NCBI GenBank assembly: GCA_021014325.1
Contig: CM037457.1
Location: 9,614,538 to 9,678,537, forward strand
Length of the DNA: 64,000 bases
Origin: Plazaster borealis
Lineage: Eukaryota > Echinodermata > Asteroidea > Forcipulatida > Labidiasteridae
Direction of reading: 5' to 3'
This document shows positions 48,110-59,695 of this stretch, piece by piece (within the stretch, counting starts at the first letter, position 1; every line of letters begins with the position of its first letter). The position numbers and the translations under genes are program-made. The notes beneath the pieces are model-generated. The model was not told where the DNA came from, did not search any database, and saw nothing but the letters and a program-made list of their open reading frames with translations.

Positions 48110-48590
48110 GCTCTCTGATCATCATCATTCTTCATAACCTTCACATGGACATGGAGTCGGTCAGATGCACGTTGCCACTTTCATGTAAACAACATGTGTT
48201 CCATTGATTTGCCTCAAGTTGATACATCCAGGTGTCATGTCTTCAGAGACAACGCAGTATCGTCAAGAAATAATTGAATACGAACATCTGTACAACTGAA
48301 CCCACCGAAAGGATCAGAAACATTGCGAGTTTGAAAACATTTGGGCCTAATTGTAGAACTTTTGAGTCATCCAAGAACAAGAAGCAGCACAAAGATTTTC
48401 GACTACGAACGGAATCACTCAAGATCGGATGGAGAAAAATGGAAAAATGTGAATTCTGGACATGACTTTCACTGTGACCTCTTTCTGTGAAGGGAAGTAG
48501 GTCAAATCTTGCGGCTGTTTTGAGCCAATATGGACTCTAAAGGCTTAATGGTATCATTAGTAAACTAATAAATTAGTAACGAATACCGAT
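48110..48590 (+). other. Candidate terminal exon
   Basis: Acceptor with a clear pyrimidine tract (TTTCTCTTCTTCTTTTTATAG) and AATAAA at 48567-48572 followed by T-rich sequence. It contains short ORFs only. It would end the plus-strand noncoding or short-ORF transcript whose upstream candidate exons are at 44022 and 44903. Confidence 0.35.
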
Positions 48591-48789
48591 TCATCCCTCT
48601 GAACTTTGTGTGCAGGTATGGTGCTATTTTTGCATTTTGAGAAAGTGACAATTTCGGATGATTTTATGTAATCGGCTTTTGGGGATAGTAAAATGTATCT
48701 GATGAAATGGTTCAACAGCAGTTATTTCATTTAATTTATTCTGGTTGTGAAGCCAAGTACTCTCAGAAAAGCAAACTTAATCTCTGTAC

Positions 48790-48945
48790 TAGCCAAGAAC
48801 CCAATGGAGAGAAGACAAGGAAGGAAGTTTCAGTTTTAGATGAGGGAGGAAAGCCCCAATCCACATAGTGCCCATGGCTTGATTCGAACCGGAGTCCTAG
48901 AGGTAGAAGGCGAGGAAAGAAACTACTACGCCATCCTGACAACTA
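48790..48945 (-). mobile_element. tRNA-derived SINE
   Basis: Minus-strand RNA polymerase III promoter: A box TGGCGTAGTAG (48933-48923) and B box GGTTCGAATC (48890-48881), 32 bases apart, as in tRNA genes. The body downstream on that strand includes GGGGCTTTCCTCCCTC. The 3' end is not sharply defined. There is no cloverleaf acceptor stem, so it is a SINE head rather than a tRNA. Confidence 0.75.
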
Positions 48946-49079
48946 AAACTTTTAAAACTACTTAAATATCAAATGCATCTTTCAAAAAAATTTAAGTTTG
49001 TAATTGTGGAATTGGGGCGGATTTGTCACTTTGCAAAAACAACAACATACATGTAGTGTGCAAGATTAACATGACTTAA

Positions 49080-49459
49080 AGGCACTGGACACTATTGGTA
49101 ATTACTCAAAATAATTGTTAGCATAAAAACTTACTTAGTAATGATCAATGGAGAGCTGTTGATAGTATAAAACATTGTGAGAAACGGCTCCCTCTGAGGT
49201 GACATCGTTTTTGAGAAAAAAGTAATTTCTCCTTAAAATACTTGAATTCATTTCGAGACCTCACGCGTGAGGTCTCGAAATCAAGCATCTGAAAGCACAC
49301 AACTTCGTGTGACAAGGGTGTTTTTTCTTCCATTATTATCTCGCAACTTCGATGACCAATTGAGTTGAAATTTTCACAGGTTTGTTATTTTGTGCATATG
49401 TTGAGATACACCAAGTGAGAAGACTGGTCTTTGACAATTACCAAAGGTGTCCAGTGTCT
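49080..49459. mobile_element. TTAA-flanked MITE, copy 3
   Basis: 380 bp between TTAA (49076-49079) and TTAA (49460-49463). Termini AGGCACTGGACACTATTGG and inverted equivalent. The central palindrome (49250-49281, perfect 32 bp, ATTTCGAGACCTCACG and its complement) differs completely from that of the other copies. Confidence 0.9.
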
Positions 49460-49854
49460 TTAATAACAAATGAAAAGAAACAAGTGGTAAGTTTCTAATT
49501 GTTGATGATTCGATTTTTCCGGAAAAATAGTGTTTGTGACAGTTATTACAAAAAAGGAAAGTGTCTTGGGTAAATGTTGTAATGTGACAGCTTGTTTGGC
49601 AGTTAATGGATTTCAATTGTCCAGAATGTGTGATAACTTTATGGCATAGCTGCAGTGGTGAATATGCAAAGTGAAATTTATGCACATGCAGTTTAAAATA
49701 TTAGAAATGACTGGAATAGGTTTGTTGTGTTGCAAAATGAAAGAAGGGCCAAGTTCAGTCAATCTACAACAATGAATAATTGAAAGGGAGGATGGGGGTA
49801 AGGGGGTGGGGTTTCTGTAAATGGGTTTCTTTAAATGGGTTTCAAAAAGTAATG

Positions 49855-49892
<38 letters not shown>

Positions 49893-50703
49893 TAATGAAG
49901 GGGGGATGGGGGGCAGGGGGGAGGGTATGGGGTGGGACATATGGGAATACTGGGGATTCTTTCATTTAAATAAGCAAACAAGAAATCTCTTCTGCTTTAT
50001 ATTAAGACATGAAAGTGTATTGATCATTGTAGCTGTGGTATTGGGTTGTTGTATAATCTGGATTGTGGAATTTTCTTAACAAGCCCAAGCGTGCACAAAT
50101 AATTTTCTAATGATATAATGAAATGAAATACCAATATGCATCGGTTTGTACACAGTGCTCTCTGGAAAGGTCCAGCTTGATTTTATATAAATGCTCGAAG
50201 GATTTTAACAATTTTTAGATGAATTTTAAACAGTAGACTCAGTAAGAAATATTTTTATATATAATGAAGATGGACTGCAGTTTACCAAATGCACATTTGG
50301 AAATCAAATGAAGATTCTAGATAGCGTACTTCACAGAGATGGAACTTCGAAACAGACATGTCATCGTGTCAGGGCAAAAACATTGTATCTCCTAAAAAAG
50401 CACTTATGTTACACGCGAGTTTAAAATTGTCAAAATGTTGTACTTAAAACAGCCAGGGTGTACACACAAAACAAGATACAATGTTTTGCACTGATGCAAC
50501 GATTTGGTGAAGTTTCCATCTATTCGCTGGATTATTATAGGTTTAGATTGTATTAAAATTGTTTTGAAAATGTATAATGTAAAGGAGTAAATCATAATAT
50601 ATCAATATAGTTCAGATAAATAGACATGCATTTTGAGTGCATTGCTGCAAAATACAATCACAAGGCGAAGACGATTGTATATATTCTGCGACAATGTTTT
50701 TAA
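49460..50703. other. Noncoding stretch with microsatellite
   Basis: A (TAA)n run lies at about 49859-49897, followed by a G-rich tract to 49935. Otherwise AT-rich with no gene recognised. Confidence 0.5.
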
Positions 50704-51069
50704 AGGTATCGTACATGTTTGGTAATGACTCAAAACAAATATTAGCATAAAAACTTACTTGGTAACAAGCAACGGAGAGTTGTTGATAGTATAAAACATT
50801 GTAGGAAACGACTCCCTCTGAAGTAACGTAGTTTTTGAGAAAGAGATAATTTCTCACTAAAATAATAAAAACTTCTTGCTAGATGTTTTTATTCCTATCT
50901 GAAAGCACACAAATTTTTACAACAAGGGTGTTTTTTCTTTCATCATTTTCTTCCAACTTCGATGACCAATTGAGCCCAAATTTTCACAGGCTTGTTATTT
51001 TACGCATATGTTGGGATACACGAAGTGAGAACACTGGTCTTTGACAATTTCCAAACGTGTTCAGTGCCT
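50704..51069. mobile_element. TTAA-flanked MITE, copy 4
   Basis: 366 bp between TTAA (50700-50703) and TTAA (51070-51073). Inverted relative to the copies at 13127 and 24801, with the ending ACACTGGTCTTTGACAA. Confidence 0.9.
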
Positions 51070-51169
51070 TTAAGTCAAAGCTATTGATTTTAAGCAATTG
51101 CAGTGCACCAAAAGTAATTAAGTGATGCAATTAGTAAGGAACTGAGATTGCAAGGAAATTTCAATTTAA

Positions 51170-51290
51170 AGGGATTGTATACGTTTGGTATGTGGAACCA
51201 TGGAGGTACTGGAACCACTGGTTGTTTCAATCCTATATAGTTGTAGATATATACCATAAAACTAACCTGTGAAAATCCTGTATACTACCT
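51170..51290. mobile_element. Short TTAA-type MITE abutting the palindrome
   Basis: Begins AGGGATTGTATACGTTTGG after TTAA (51166-51169) and ends CCTGTATACTACCT before TCAA (51291-51294). The end is the inverted start of the MITE at 63857, so both palindrome ends meet the same MITE family. Confidence 0.65.
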
Positions 51291-52435
51291 TCAAAACAAA
51301 ATGAATGCTCTTTCTTCTTTTGAAATGCAATTGCAAAAACTTACTTGTTAAAACTATCCTGTTGACATATTGGACTCTGAAGTGCAGTCTAAATGAATGT
51401 GTACCATTCAAACTACACTGCACTTCTGGCTTCAAAATGTCATCACTTTACTGTACCAAGAGGATTTTATTAGTTATCACACGAGTGCAAGTGGAATATG
51501 GACAAAATTATAATGCTGCTGCGCCTGGATATTGGATGCAGATGCTCTACCTTATTCCACAAGCATGCATGAGATAACAAATTTATGTTCAAGCAAACTT
51601 GACACACAGCTTAAAATAGCACAATACATGGGTGTGATATGGACCGTGCAATACCGTTTAATATCACATTGTTGTTACCATGGACTGACCAATGAAAATG
51701 GAGGATTCAAGTTTGCTTGAAGATAATATCTAAAACCATGCACAAAGGTTATCCTCTTCACTTTGAAATATTTTCAGTTTCTATCTTTTGTTTTGCTTTT
51801 ATTCTTGAACCTTTACTATGTTCTCCTCTTCTTGTCATCTGTGTTGCCAGTTTTGGTTCTTCAGTTGCAACCATTTTACCTGTACTTTGGTCAAATTTTA
51901 TCTGTAGCCATTCATCTTTGAGAGTGATATCAACGTACTTTAACGCAGCCATAAACATCAACATCTAAACAGCTCTGCTTACACTATGGCTGATTGGCTT
52001 CAACTTTAAACAGTGTCTGTTTCAAGCGACCTTACTTCCGAAACACTTATGTTTTCATGCAACCTGGTTGTTCTTTTTGAACCATTTAATGTGTTCATGT
52101 GACTTCAATGCAACTGCTCCATCATGGCTATGGATGTTTTCATTCAACTTTGTTGTCATTCTTCTTCAACTGTTTGATGTTTTCGTGGGACTTAGTCGCA
52201 TGATGCGGATGTTTTCATGCAACGTTGTTGTTGTTCAACCCTTTGATGTCTTCATGTGACTTAGTCGCATCTTCCTTAATGCAACTTTGTTTTTCAACAT
52301 TTCGAGGTTTTCTATGGCTGATTGGCTTCAATTTAAACAGCGTCTGTTAGTTAAATAAAATTACTACTCTTTAGCGACGATCATATGAAAACCTCTCTCT
52401 ACGATCAATATGTAGTTCAAGTTTTCTTGGGATTA
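51291..52435. repeat. Left outer domain of the palindrome
   Basis: Inverted counterpart of 62940-63856. Matching landmarks are GAATGCTCTT, the CACTTCTGGCTTCAAAATG block, the 68-codon ORF and ACCTCTCTCTACGATCAATA. An internal duplication (GGCTGATTGGCTTCAA at about 51988 and 52319) is mirrored in the other arm. Confidence 0.85.
51758..51964 (-). CDS. 68-residue ORF in the left arm outer domain
   Basis: Reads toward the left end of the element. The protein begins MLMFMAALKYVDITLKDEW, is basic in its C-terminal half (RRGEHSKGSRIKAKQK) and is identical to the right-arm ORF except for one residue (Gln here, His there). I recognise no family. The conservation may only reflect the high identity of the arms; with a single difference, selection cannot be judged. 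It could be a terminal piece of a lost transposase or a chance ORF. Confidence 0.35.
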   Translation of the reverse strand: MLMFMAALKYVDITLKDEWLQIKFDQSTGKMVATEEPKLATQMTRRGEHSKGSRIKAKQKIETENISK

Positions 52436-53860
52436 AGTTGCTGTCTCCTTCATTGAAGCTGATGTATTCATGCGACTTTGTCATCATTCTTCTTCAAGTG
52501 TTTGAAGTTTTCTTCAGGCTAAGTTGTATTCTCCTTCATTGTAGCTGATGTTTACATGCGGCTTTGTCATCATTCTTCGATCCCTTGATGTTTTTCTTTG
52601 GACTAAGTCCTATTTTCATAAGACTTTGTCTTCAACACTGGGATATTTTCCTGGGATAAACTTGCAGTCTCCTTCAATGTACACGATGTTTTCATGCCCC
52701 TTTGTTGACATTCTTCTTCAAGCCTTTGATATTTCCTTGGGACTAACTCCAATTATCCTTCAATGTAGGTGATGTTTTCATGCCACTTTGACGTCATTCT
52801 TCTTCAACTGTTGGATATTTTCTTGGGACTAAGTCGTATTCTCCTTCATGCGACTTGGTCATCATTCTTCTTCAACTGTTTGATGTTTTCTTGGGACTAA
52901 GTCATATTTCTTTTTCAATGTACCTGATGTTTTCATGCCGCTTTGTCGTCATTCTTCTTCAACCCTTGGAAATTTTCTTGGGACTAAGTCGTATTCTCTT
53001 TCAATGTAGCTGATGTTTCATGTGACTTCGTCATCATTCTTCTTCAACCTTTGAATATTTTCTTGGGATTAATTTGCATTCTCCTTCATGCGACTTGGTC
53101 ATCATCCTTCTCCAACTGTTTGATGTTTTCTTGGGACTAAGTCGTATTCTCCTTCAATGAAGCTGATGTTTTCATGCCACTTGGTCATCATTCTTCTTCA
53201 ACTGTTTGATGTTTTCTTGTGACTTAGTCGTATTCTCCTTCAATGTAGGTGATGTTTTCATGTCGCTTTGTCTTCATTCTTCTTCAATCCTTGGATATTT
53301 TCGTGGGATTAAGTTGCAGTCTTCTTCAATGTGCCTGATGTTTTCATGCCGCTTCGTTGTCATTTTTCTGCAACCCTAGGATATTTTCTTGGGACTGCCC
53401 GGTAACTCAAATTCTCTTAATGTACCTGATGTTTTCATGCCGCTTTGTTGTCTTTCTTCTTCAACCCTTGGATATTTTCTTGGGACTACGTTGTATTCTC
53501 CTTCAATGTAGCCGATGTTTCAAGCGACTTCATCATCATTCTTCTTCAACCTTTGGATATTTTCTTGGGACTAAGTCGTATTCTCCTTCAATGTAGGTGA
53601 TGTTTCATGCGACTTCGTTATTATTCTTCAACTGTTTGATATTTTCTTGGGACTAAGTCTTGTTCTCCTTCAATGTAGGTGATGTTTTTATGCCGCTTTG
53701 TTGTCATTCTTCTTCAACCCTTGGATATTTTCTTGGGACTAACTCAAATTCTCCACCAATGTAGCTGATGTTTCCATGGGGCTTTGTTGTCATTCTTCTT
53801 CAACCCTTTGATATTTTCAATTTTCCTTTTCTTGTATCTACATTATCTTAAAGTGCATGG
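52436..53860. repeat. Left inner array A, about 85-bp units
   Basis: Units repeat TGATGTTTTCATGC-CACTTTGTCATCATTCTTC-TTCAACCCTTGGATATTTTC-TTGGGACTAAGTCGTATTCT-CCTTCAATGTA with many small indels. About 17 units, less than half the length of its mirror at 59700-62940. Confidence 0.85.
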
Positions 53861-55860
53861 CTTTAGCCGTTTTAGTCGTATAAAATTAGATGTAGAGTTA
53901 CAATTTACTTGTGTGTCATAACAGCTGTTTTCAATTTTCACACACTCAAATCGTATATGCAGAATTTTATATACAATTGTGTGATCATTTATAGCGGCTG
54001 ATATAACAACAGTGCTTTAAACATATTAGGAAATATTAGCCATCGCTAAAGTACGTAACACAACATGTTCAGTGTTATTTATGTTCTTTAAAACAAAAGT
54101 ACATCTCTTAACATGTATAATAAAAAATTTACCTGTGTCACATTAGCCGTTATCAATTTTCATGAAAAAAGTTCAAACATTTCAAAGGTATTCAAAATAG
54201 TGTGAAAAATGATAGCGGTTGATGCAATGCTATAAACATGTTAGGAAATGTACTTTGTCAAATAACGAGCTGTTTTTAAAGGCCGTCTAAAAAAAGAGAC
54301 AAGCCATCGCTAAAAGACGTAACACAACATGTTCAGTGTTATTTATGTTCTTTAAAACCAAAGTACATCTCCTAACATGTATAATGCAAAATTTACTTGT
54401 GTTACATTAGCCGTTATCAATTTTCACACTCAATTTTGAAAAAAAAAGATCAAACATTTCAAAGTTATAAGAAATAGTGTGAAAATTGATAACGGTTGAT
54501 GTAATGCAATGATTTAAACATGTTAGGAAATGTACTTTGTCAAATAACAAGTGACTTTTAAAGGCCGTTACACAACATGTTTAGTATTATTTACGTTCTT
54601 TAAAACCAAAGTACATCTCCTGACATGTATAATGCAAAATGTGCTTTTGTCACATTAGCCGTTATCAATTTTTACACTCAATTTTGAAGAAAAAAAGATC
54701 AAACATTTCGAAGTAATGTTAAAACAGTGTGAAAATTGATAGCGGTTGATGTAATGCTTTAAATATATTAGGAAATGTACTTTTCAAAGGCCGTCTATAA
54801 AAAGAGACAAGCTATCGCTAAAAGACGTAACACAACATGTTCAGTGTTGTTTACGTTTTTTAAAACAACAGTACATCTCCCAACATGTATAATGCAAAAT
54901 GTACTTGTGTCACATTAGCCGCTATCAATGTTCACACTCCACACTTAATATTGCTAAAAAGTTCAATCATTTCAAAGTTATTTAAAATAGTGTGAAAATT
55001 GATAAAGGTTGATGCAATGCTTTAAACATGTAAGGAAATGTACTTTGTCAAATAACAAGTCGTTCTTAAAGGTCGTCTAAAAAAAGAGACAAGCCATCGC
55101 TATAGGACGTTACACAACATGTTCAGTGTTATTTACAACCAAAGTACATCTCCTAACATGTATAATGCAAAATGTACTTGTGACACATAAGCCTTTATCA
55201 ATTTTCACTCTCAATTTTTCAAAAAAATTTCAAACGTTATTTAAAGTAGTGTGAAAATTGATAACGGTTGATGTTATGCTTTAAACATGTTAGGAAATGT
55301 ACTTTGTCAAATAAGAAGTCGTTTTTAAAGGCCGTCTAAAAAGAAAAAGAGACAAGCCATCGCTAAAAGACCTAACACAACATGTTCAGTGTTATTTACG
55401 TTCTTTAAAACCAAAGTACATCTCCTGACATGTATACTGCAAAATGTACTTTTGTCACATTAGCCGTTATTAATTTTCACACTCGATTTTGCCAAAAAAA
55501 GTTCAAACATTTCAAAGTTATATAAAATAGTGTGAAAATTGATAACGGTTGATGTAATGCAATGCTTTAAACATGTTAGGAAATGTACTTTGTCAAACAA
55601 CAAGTCGTTTTTAAAGGCCGTCTAAAAAAAAAGACAAGCCAGAGCTAAAGGACGTTACACAACATGTTTAGTGTTATTTACATTCTTTAAAACCAAAGTA
55701 CATCTCCTGACATGTAAAATGCAAAATTTACTTGTGTCACATTAGCCGTTATAAATTTTCACACTCAATTTTTCAAAAAACTTTCAAACATTATGCTATT
55801 TAAAATACTTTGAAAATTGATAACGACATCAAAGTACATCTTACAAGCAAAAGAATTTTA
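53861..55860. repeat. Left inner array B, about 265-bp units
   Basis: About seven units marked by TTCTTTAAAACCAAAGTACA (near 54079, 54345, 54595, 54855, 55135, 55397, 55681). Each unit carries its own inverted repeat, CCGTTATCAATTTTCACACT and complement, for example 54411-54430 and 54476-54495. Confidence 0.9.
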
Positions 55861-55889
55861 CAAATACAAGTATCATTATTATTTTAAAG

Positions 55890-57990
55890 TATTTTATTCA
55901 ACACTTTTCACTAAGTACAATCGTAAAAGTAATGAAGTACACTGTAAATTTCCAAATGTATTATAGAGAAAAGTAATCGTAGATTTCCAAATGTATATAA
56001 TACAGAGAAGTTGTAAACTGTAAGTAATCATAGATTTCCAAATGTATAATAGAGGGAAGTTGTAAACTGTAAAAGTAATTAAGTAATCGTAGATTTCCAA
56101 ATGTATAATAGAGGAAAGTTGTAAACTGTAAAAGTAATCATAGATTTCCAAATGTATAATAGAGAAGTTGTACACTGTAAGTAATCATAGATTTTCAAAT
56201 GTATAATAGAGAAGTTGTAAACTGTAAAAGTAATCGTAGATTTCCAAATGTGTAGTAGAGGGAAGTTGTAAACTGTAAAAGTAATGAAGTACACTGTAAG
56301 TAATCATAGATTTTCAAATGTATAATAGAGAAGTTGTAAACTGTAAAAGTAATCGTAGATTTCCAAATGTATAATAGAGAAGTTGTAAACTGTAAAAGTA
56401 ATGAAGTACACTGTAAGTAATCATAGATTTCCAAATGTATAATAGAGAAGTTGTAAACTGTAAAAGTAATCATAGATTTCCAAATGTATAATAGAGGGAA
56501 GTTGTAAACTGTAAAAGTAATTAAGTAATCATAGATTTCCAAATGTATACACTGAGGGAAGTTGTAAACTGTAAAAGTAATTAAGTAATCGTAGATTTCC
56601 AAATGTATAATAGAGGAAAGTTGTAAACTGTAAAGTAATTAAGTAATCATAGCTTTCCAAATGTATAATAGAGGAAAGTTGTAAACTGTAAAAGTAATCA
56701 TAGATTTCCAAATGTATAATAGAGAAGTTGTAAACTGTAAAAGTAATGAAGTACACTGTAAGTAATCATAGATTTCCAAATGTATAATAGAGAAGTTGTA
56801 AACTGTAAAAGTAATCATAGATTTCCAAATGTATAATAGAGGGAAGTTGTAAACTGTAAAAGTAATGAAGTACACTGTAAGTAATCATAGATTTCCAAAT
56901 GTATAATAGAGGGAAGTTGTAAACTGTAAAAGTAATTAAGTAATCATAGATTTCCAAATGTATACACTGAGGGAAGTTGTAAACTGTAAAAGTAATTAAG
57001 TAATCGTAGATTTCCAAATGTATAATAGAGGAAAGTTGTAAACTGTATAAGTAATTAAGTAATCGTAGATTTCCAAATGTATAATAGAGGAAAGTTGTAA
57101 ACTGTAAAGTAATTAAGTAATCATAGCTTTCCAAATGTATAATAGAGGAAAGTTGTAAACTGTAAAAGTAATCATAGATTTCCAAATGTATAATAGAGAA
57201 GTTGTAAACTGTAAAAGTAATGAAGTACACTGTAAGTAATCATAGATTTCCAAATGTATAATAGAGAAGTTGTAAACTGTAAAAGTAATCATAGATTTCC
57301 AAATGTATAATAGAGGGAAGTTGTAAACTGTAAAAGTAATGAAGTACACTGTAAGTAATCATAGATTTCCAAATGTATAATAGAGGGAAGTTGTAAACTG
57401 TAAAAGTAATTAAGTAATCATAGATTTCCAAATGTATACACTGAGGGAAGTTGTAAACTGTAAAAGTAATTAAGTAATCGTAGATTTCCAAATGTATAAT
57501 AGAGGAAAGTTGTAAACTGTATAAGTAATTAAGTAATCGTAGATTTCCAAATGTATAATAGAGGAAAGTTGTAAACTGTAAAGTAATTAAGTAATCATAG
57601 CTTTCCAAATGTATAATAGAGGGAAGTTGTAAACTGTAAAAGTAATTAAGTAATCGTAGATTTCCAAATGTATACACTGAGGGAAGTTGTAAACTGTATA
57701 AGTAATCGTAGATTTCCAAATGTAAAATAGAGGAAAGTTGTAAACTGTAAAGTAATTAAGTAATCATAGCTTTCCAAATGTATAATAGAGGGAAGTTGTA
57801 AACTGTAAAAGTAATGAAGTACACTGTAAGTAATCATAGATTTCCAAATGTATAATAGAGGGAAGTTGTAAACTGTAAAAGTAATCGTAGATTTCCAAAT
57901 GTATAATAGAGAAGTTGTAAACTGTAAAAGTAATCGTAGATTTCCAAATGTTTAATAGAGAAGTTGTAAAAGTAATTAAGTACATTTTTT
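55890..57990. repeat. Central array C, about 50-bp units with a 474-bp higher-order repeat
   Basis: Units contain ATAGATTTCCAAATGTATAA, AGAGGGAAGTTGTAAACTG and TAAAAGTAATTAAGTAATC in one orientation. The rare ATAGCTTT variant recurs at 56651, 57125 and 57599, exactly 474 bp apart, defining two full higher-order units. Minus-strand ORFs rich in Tyr/Phe/Ile are repeat artefacts. Confidence 0.9.
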
Positions 57991-58059
57991 TTCTAGATTT
58001 CTAAAGTGAAAAAAGTTAAATAAAATACATAAATATTTTTTATACTTGTCTTTTTAAAA

Positions 58060-59695
58060 TTCTTTTGCTTATGTAACACAAGTAAATTATACATTTCCTA
58101 ATACGTTATCAATTTTCACACTATTCTCTTTTTTTTAAGACAGCCTTTGAAAGACTTGTTGTTTGACAAAGTAACATTTCCTAACCGCTTTCAATTTTCA
58201 CACTATTTTAAATTACTTTGAAATGTTTGAACTTTTTTCACAAAATTGAGTGTGAAAATTGATAACGGCTAATGTGGCACAAGTAAATTTTGCATTATAC
58301 ATGTCAGGAGATGTACTTTGGTTTTAAAGATGGCTTGTCTCTTTTTTTAGACGGCCTTTAAAAACAACTTGTTATTTGACAAAGTACATTTCCTAACATG
58401 TTTAAAGCATTGCATTAACTGCTATCAATTTTCACACTGTTTTAACATTACTTCGAAATGTTTGATCTTTTTTTCTTCAAAATTGAGTGTATTTTAAATA
58501 ACTTCGAAATGTTTGAACTTTTTGTGCAAAATTGAGTGTGAAAATTGATAACAGCTAATGTGACACAAGTACATTTTGCATTATACGTGTTAGGAGGTGT
58601 ACTTTGGTTTTAAAGAATGTAAATAACACTGAACATGTTGTGTTACGTCCTTTACTGATGGCTTGTCTCTTTTTTTTAGACAGCCTTTGAAAGACTTGTT
58701 GTTTCACAAAGTACATTTCCTAACATGTTTAAAGCATTGCATTACATCAACCTTAATCAATTTTCACACTATTTTATATAACTTCGAAATGTTTGAACTT
58801 TTTGTGCAAAATTGAGTGTGAAAATTGATAACAGCTAATGTGACACAAGTACATTTTGCATTATACGTGTTAGGAGATGTACTTTAGTTTTGAAGAACAT
58901 AAATAACACTGAATGTGTTACGTCCTTTAGTGATGGCTTGTCTCTTTTTTTAGACAGCCTTTAAAAACGACTTGTTATTTGACAAAGTACATTTCCTAAC
59001 ATGTTTAAAGCATTGCAATACATCAACCGTTATCAATTTTCACACTATTTTAAATAACTTTGAAATGTTTGAACTTTTTGTGTGAAAATTGATAACAGCT
59101 AATGTGACACAAGTACATTTTGCATTATACATGTTAGGAGATGTACTTTGGTTTTAAAGAACGTAAATAACACTGAACATGTTGTGTTACGTCCTTTACT
59201 GATGGCTTGTCTCTTTTTCTAGACGGCCTTTAGAACCACTTGTTATTTGACAAAGTACATTTCCTAACATGTTTAAAGCATTGCATTACATCAACCTTTA
59301 TCAATTTTCACACTATTTTAAATAACTTTGAAATGTTTGGACTTTTTAGCAATAATAAGTGTGGAGTGTGAAAATTGATAGCGGCTAATGTGACACAAGG
59401 AAATTTTGCAATATACATGTTAAGAGATGTACTTTTGTTTTAAAGAACATAAATAACACTGAACATGTTGTGTTACGTCCTTTAGTGATGGCTTGTCTCT
59501 TTTTATAGACGGCCTTTGAAAAGTACATTTCCTAATATGTTTAGAGCACTGTTGTGCATTATATCAGCAGCTATCAATATTCACACCATCGTATATAAAT
59601 TTCTGCATATACGACTTGAGTGTGTGAAAATTGAAAACAGCTGATATGACACACAAATAAATTGTAACTCTACATCTTATTTTATACGACTAAAA
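58060..59695. repeat. Right inner array B (inverted)
   Basis: About six units of the 265-bp repeat in the opposite orientation to 53861-55860, marked by GATGTACTTTGGTTTTAAAG. The outermost unit ends with the same GACTTGAGTGTGTGAAAATT and TTTTATACGACTAAAA sequence as the mirror position in the left arm. Confidence 0.9.

Noticed and set aside
48881..48933. tRNA gene
   Set aside because: A and B boxes are present but no acceptor stem or anticodon arm forms, and a SINE body follows.
51717..51968. 83-codon ORF antisense to the 68-codon ORF in the left arm, with its mirror at 63209-63460
   Set aside because: It overlaps the other frame completely and is hydrophobic because it reads the complement of a lysine-rich sequence. 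It differs more between arms (His/Pro and Leu/Ser changes), so it looks like a shadow.
55890..57985. Minus-strand ORFs rich in Tyr, Phe and Ile in the central array
   Set aside because: Repeat artefacts of about 50-bp units with changing frames and no start or regulatory context.
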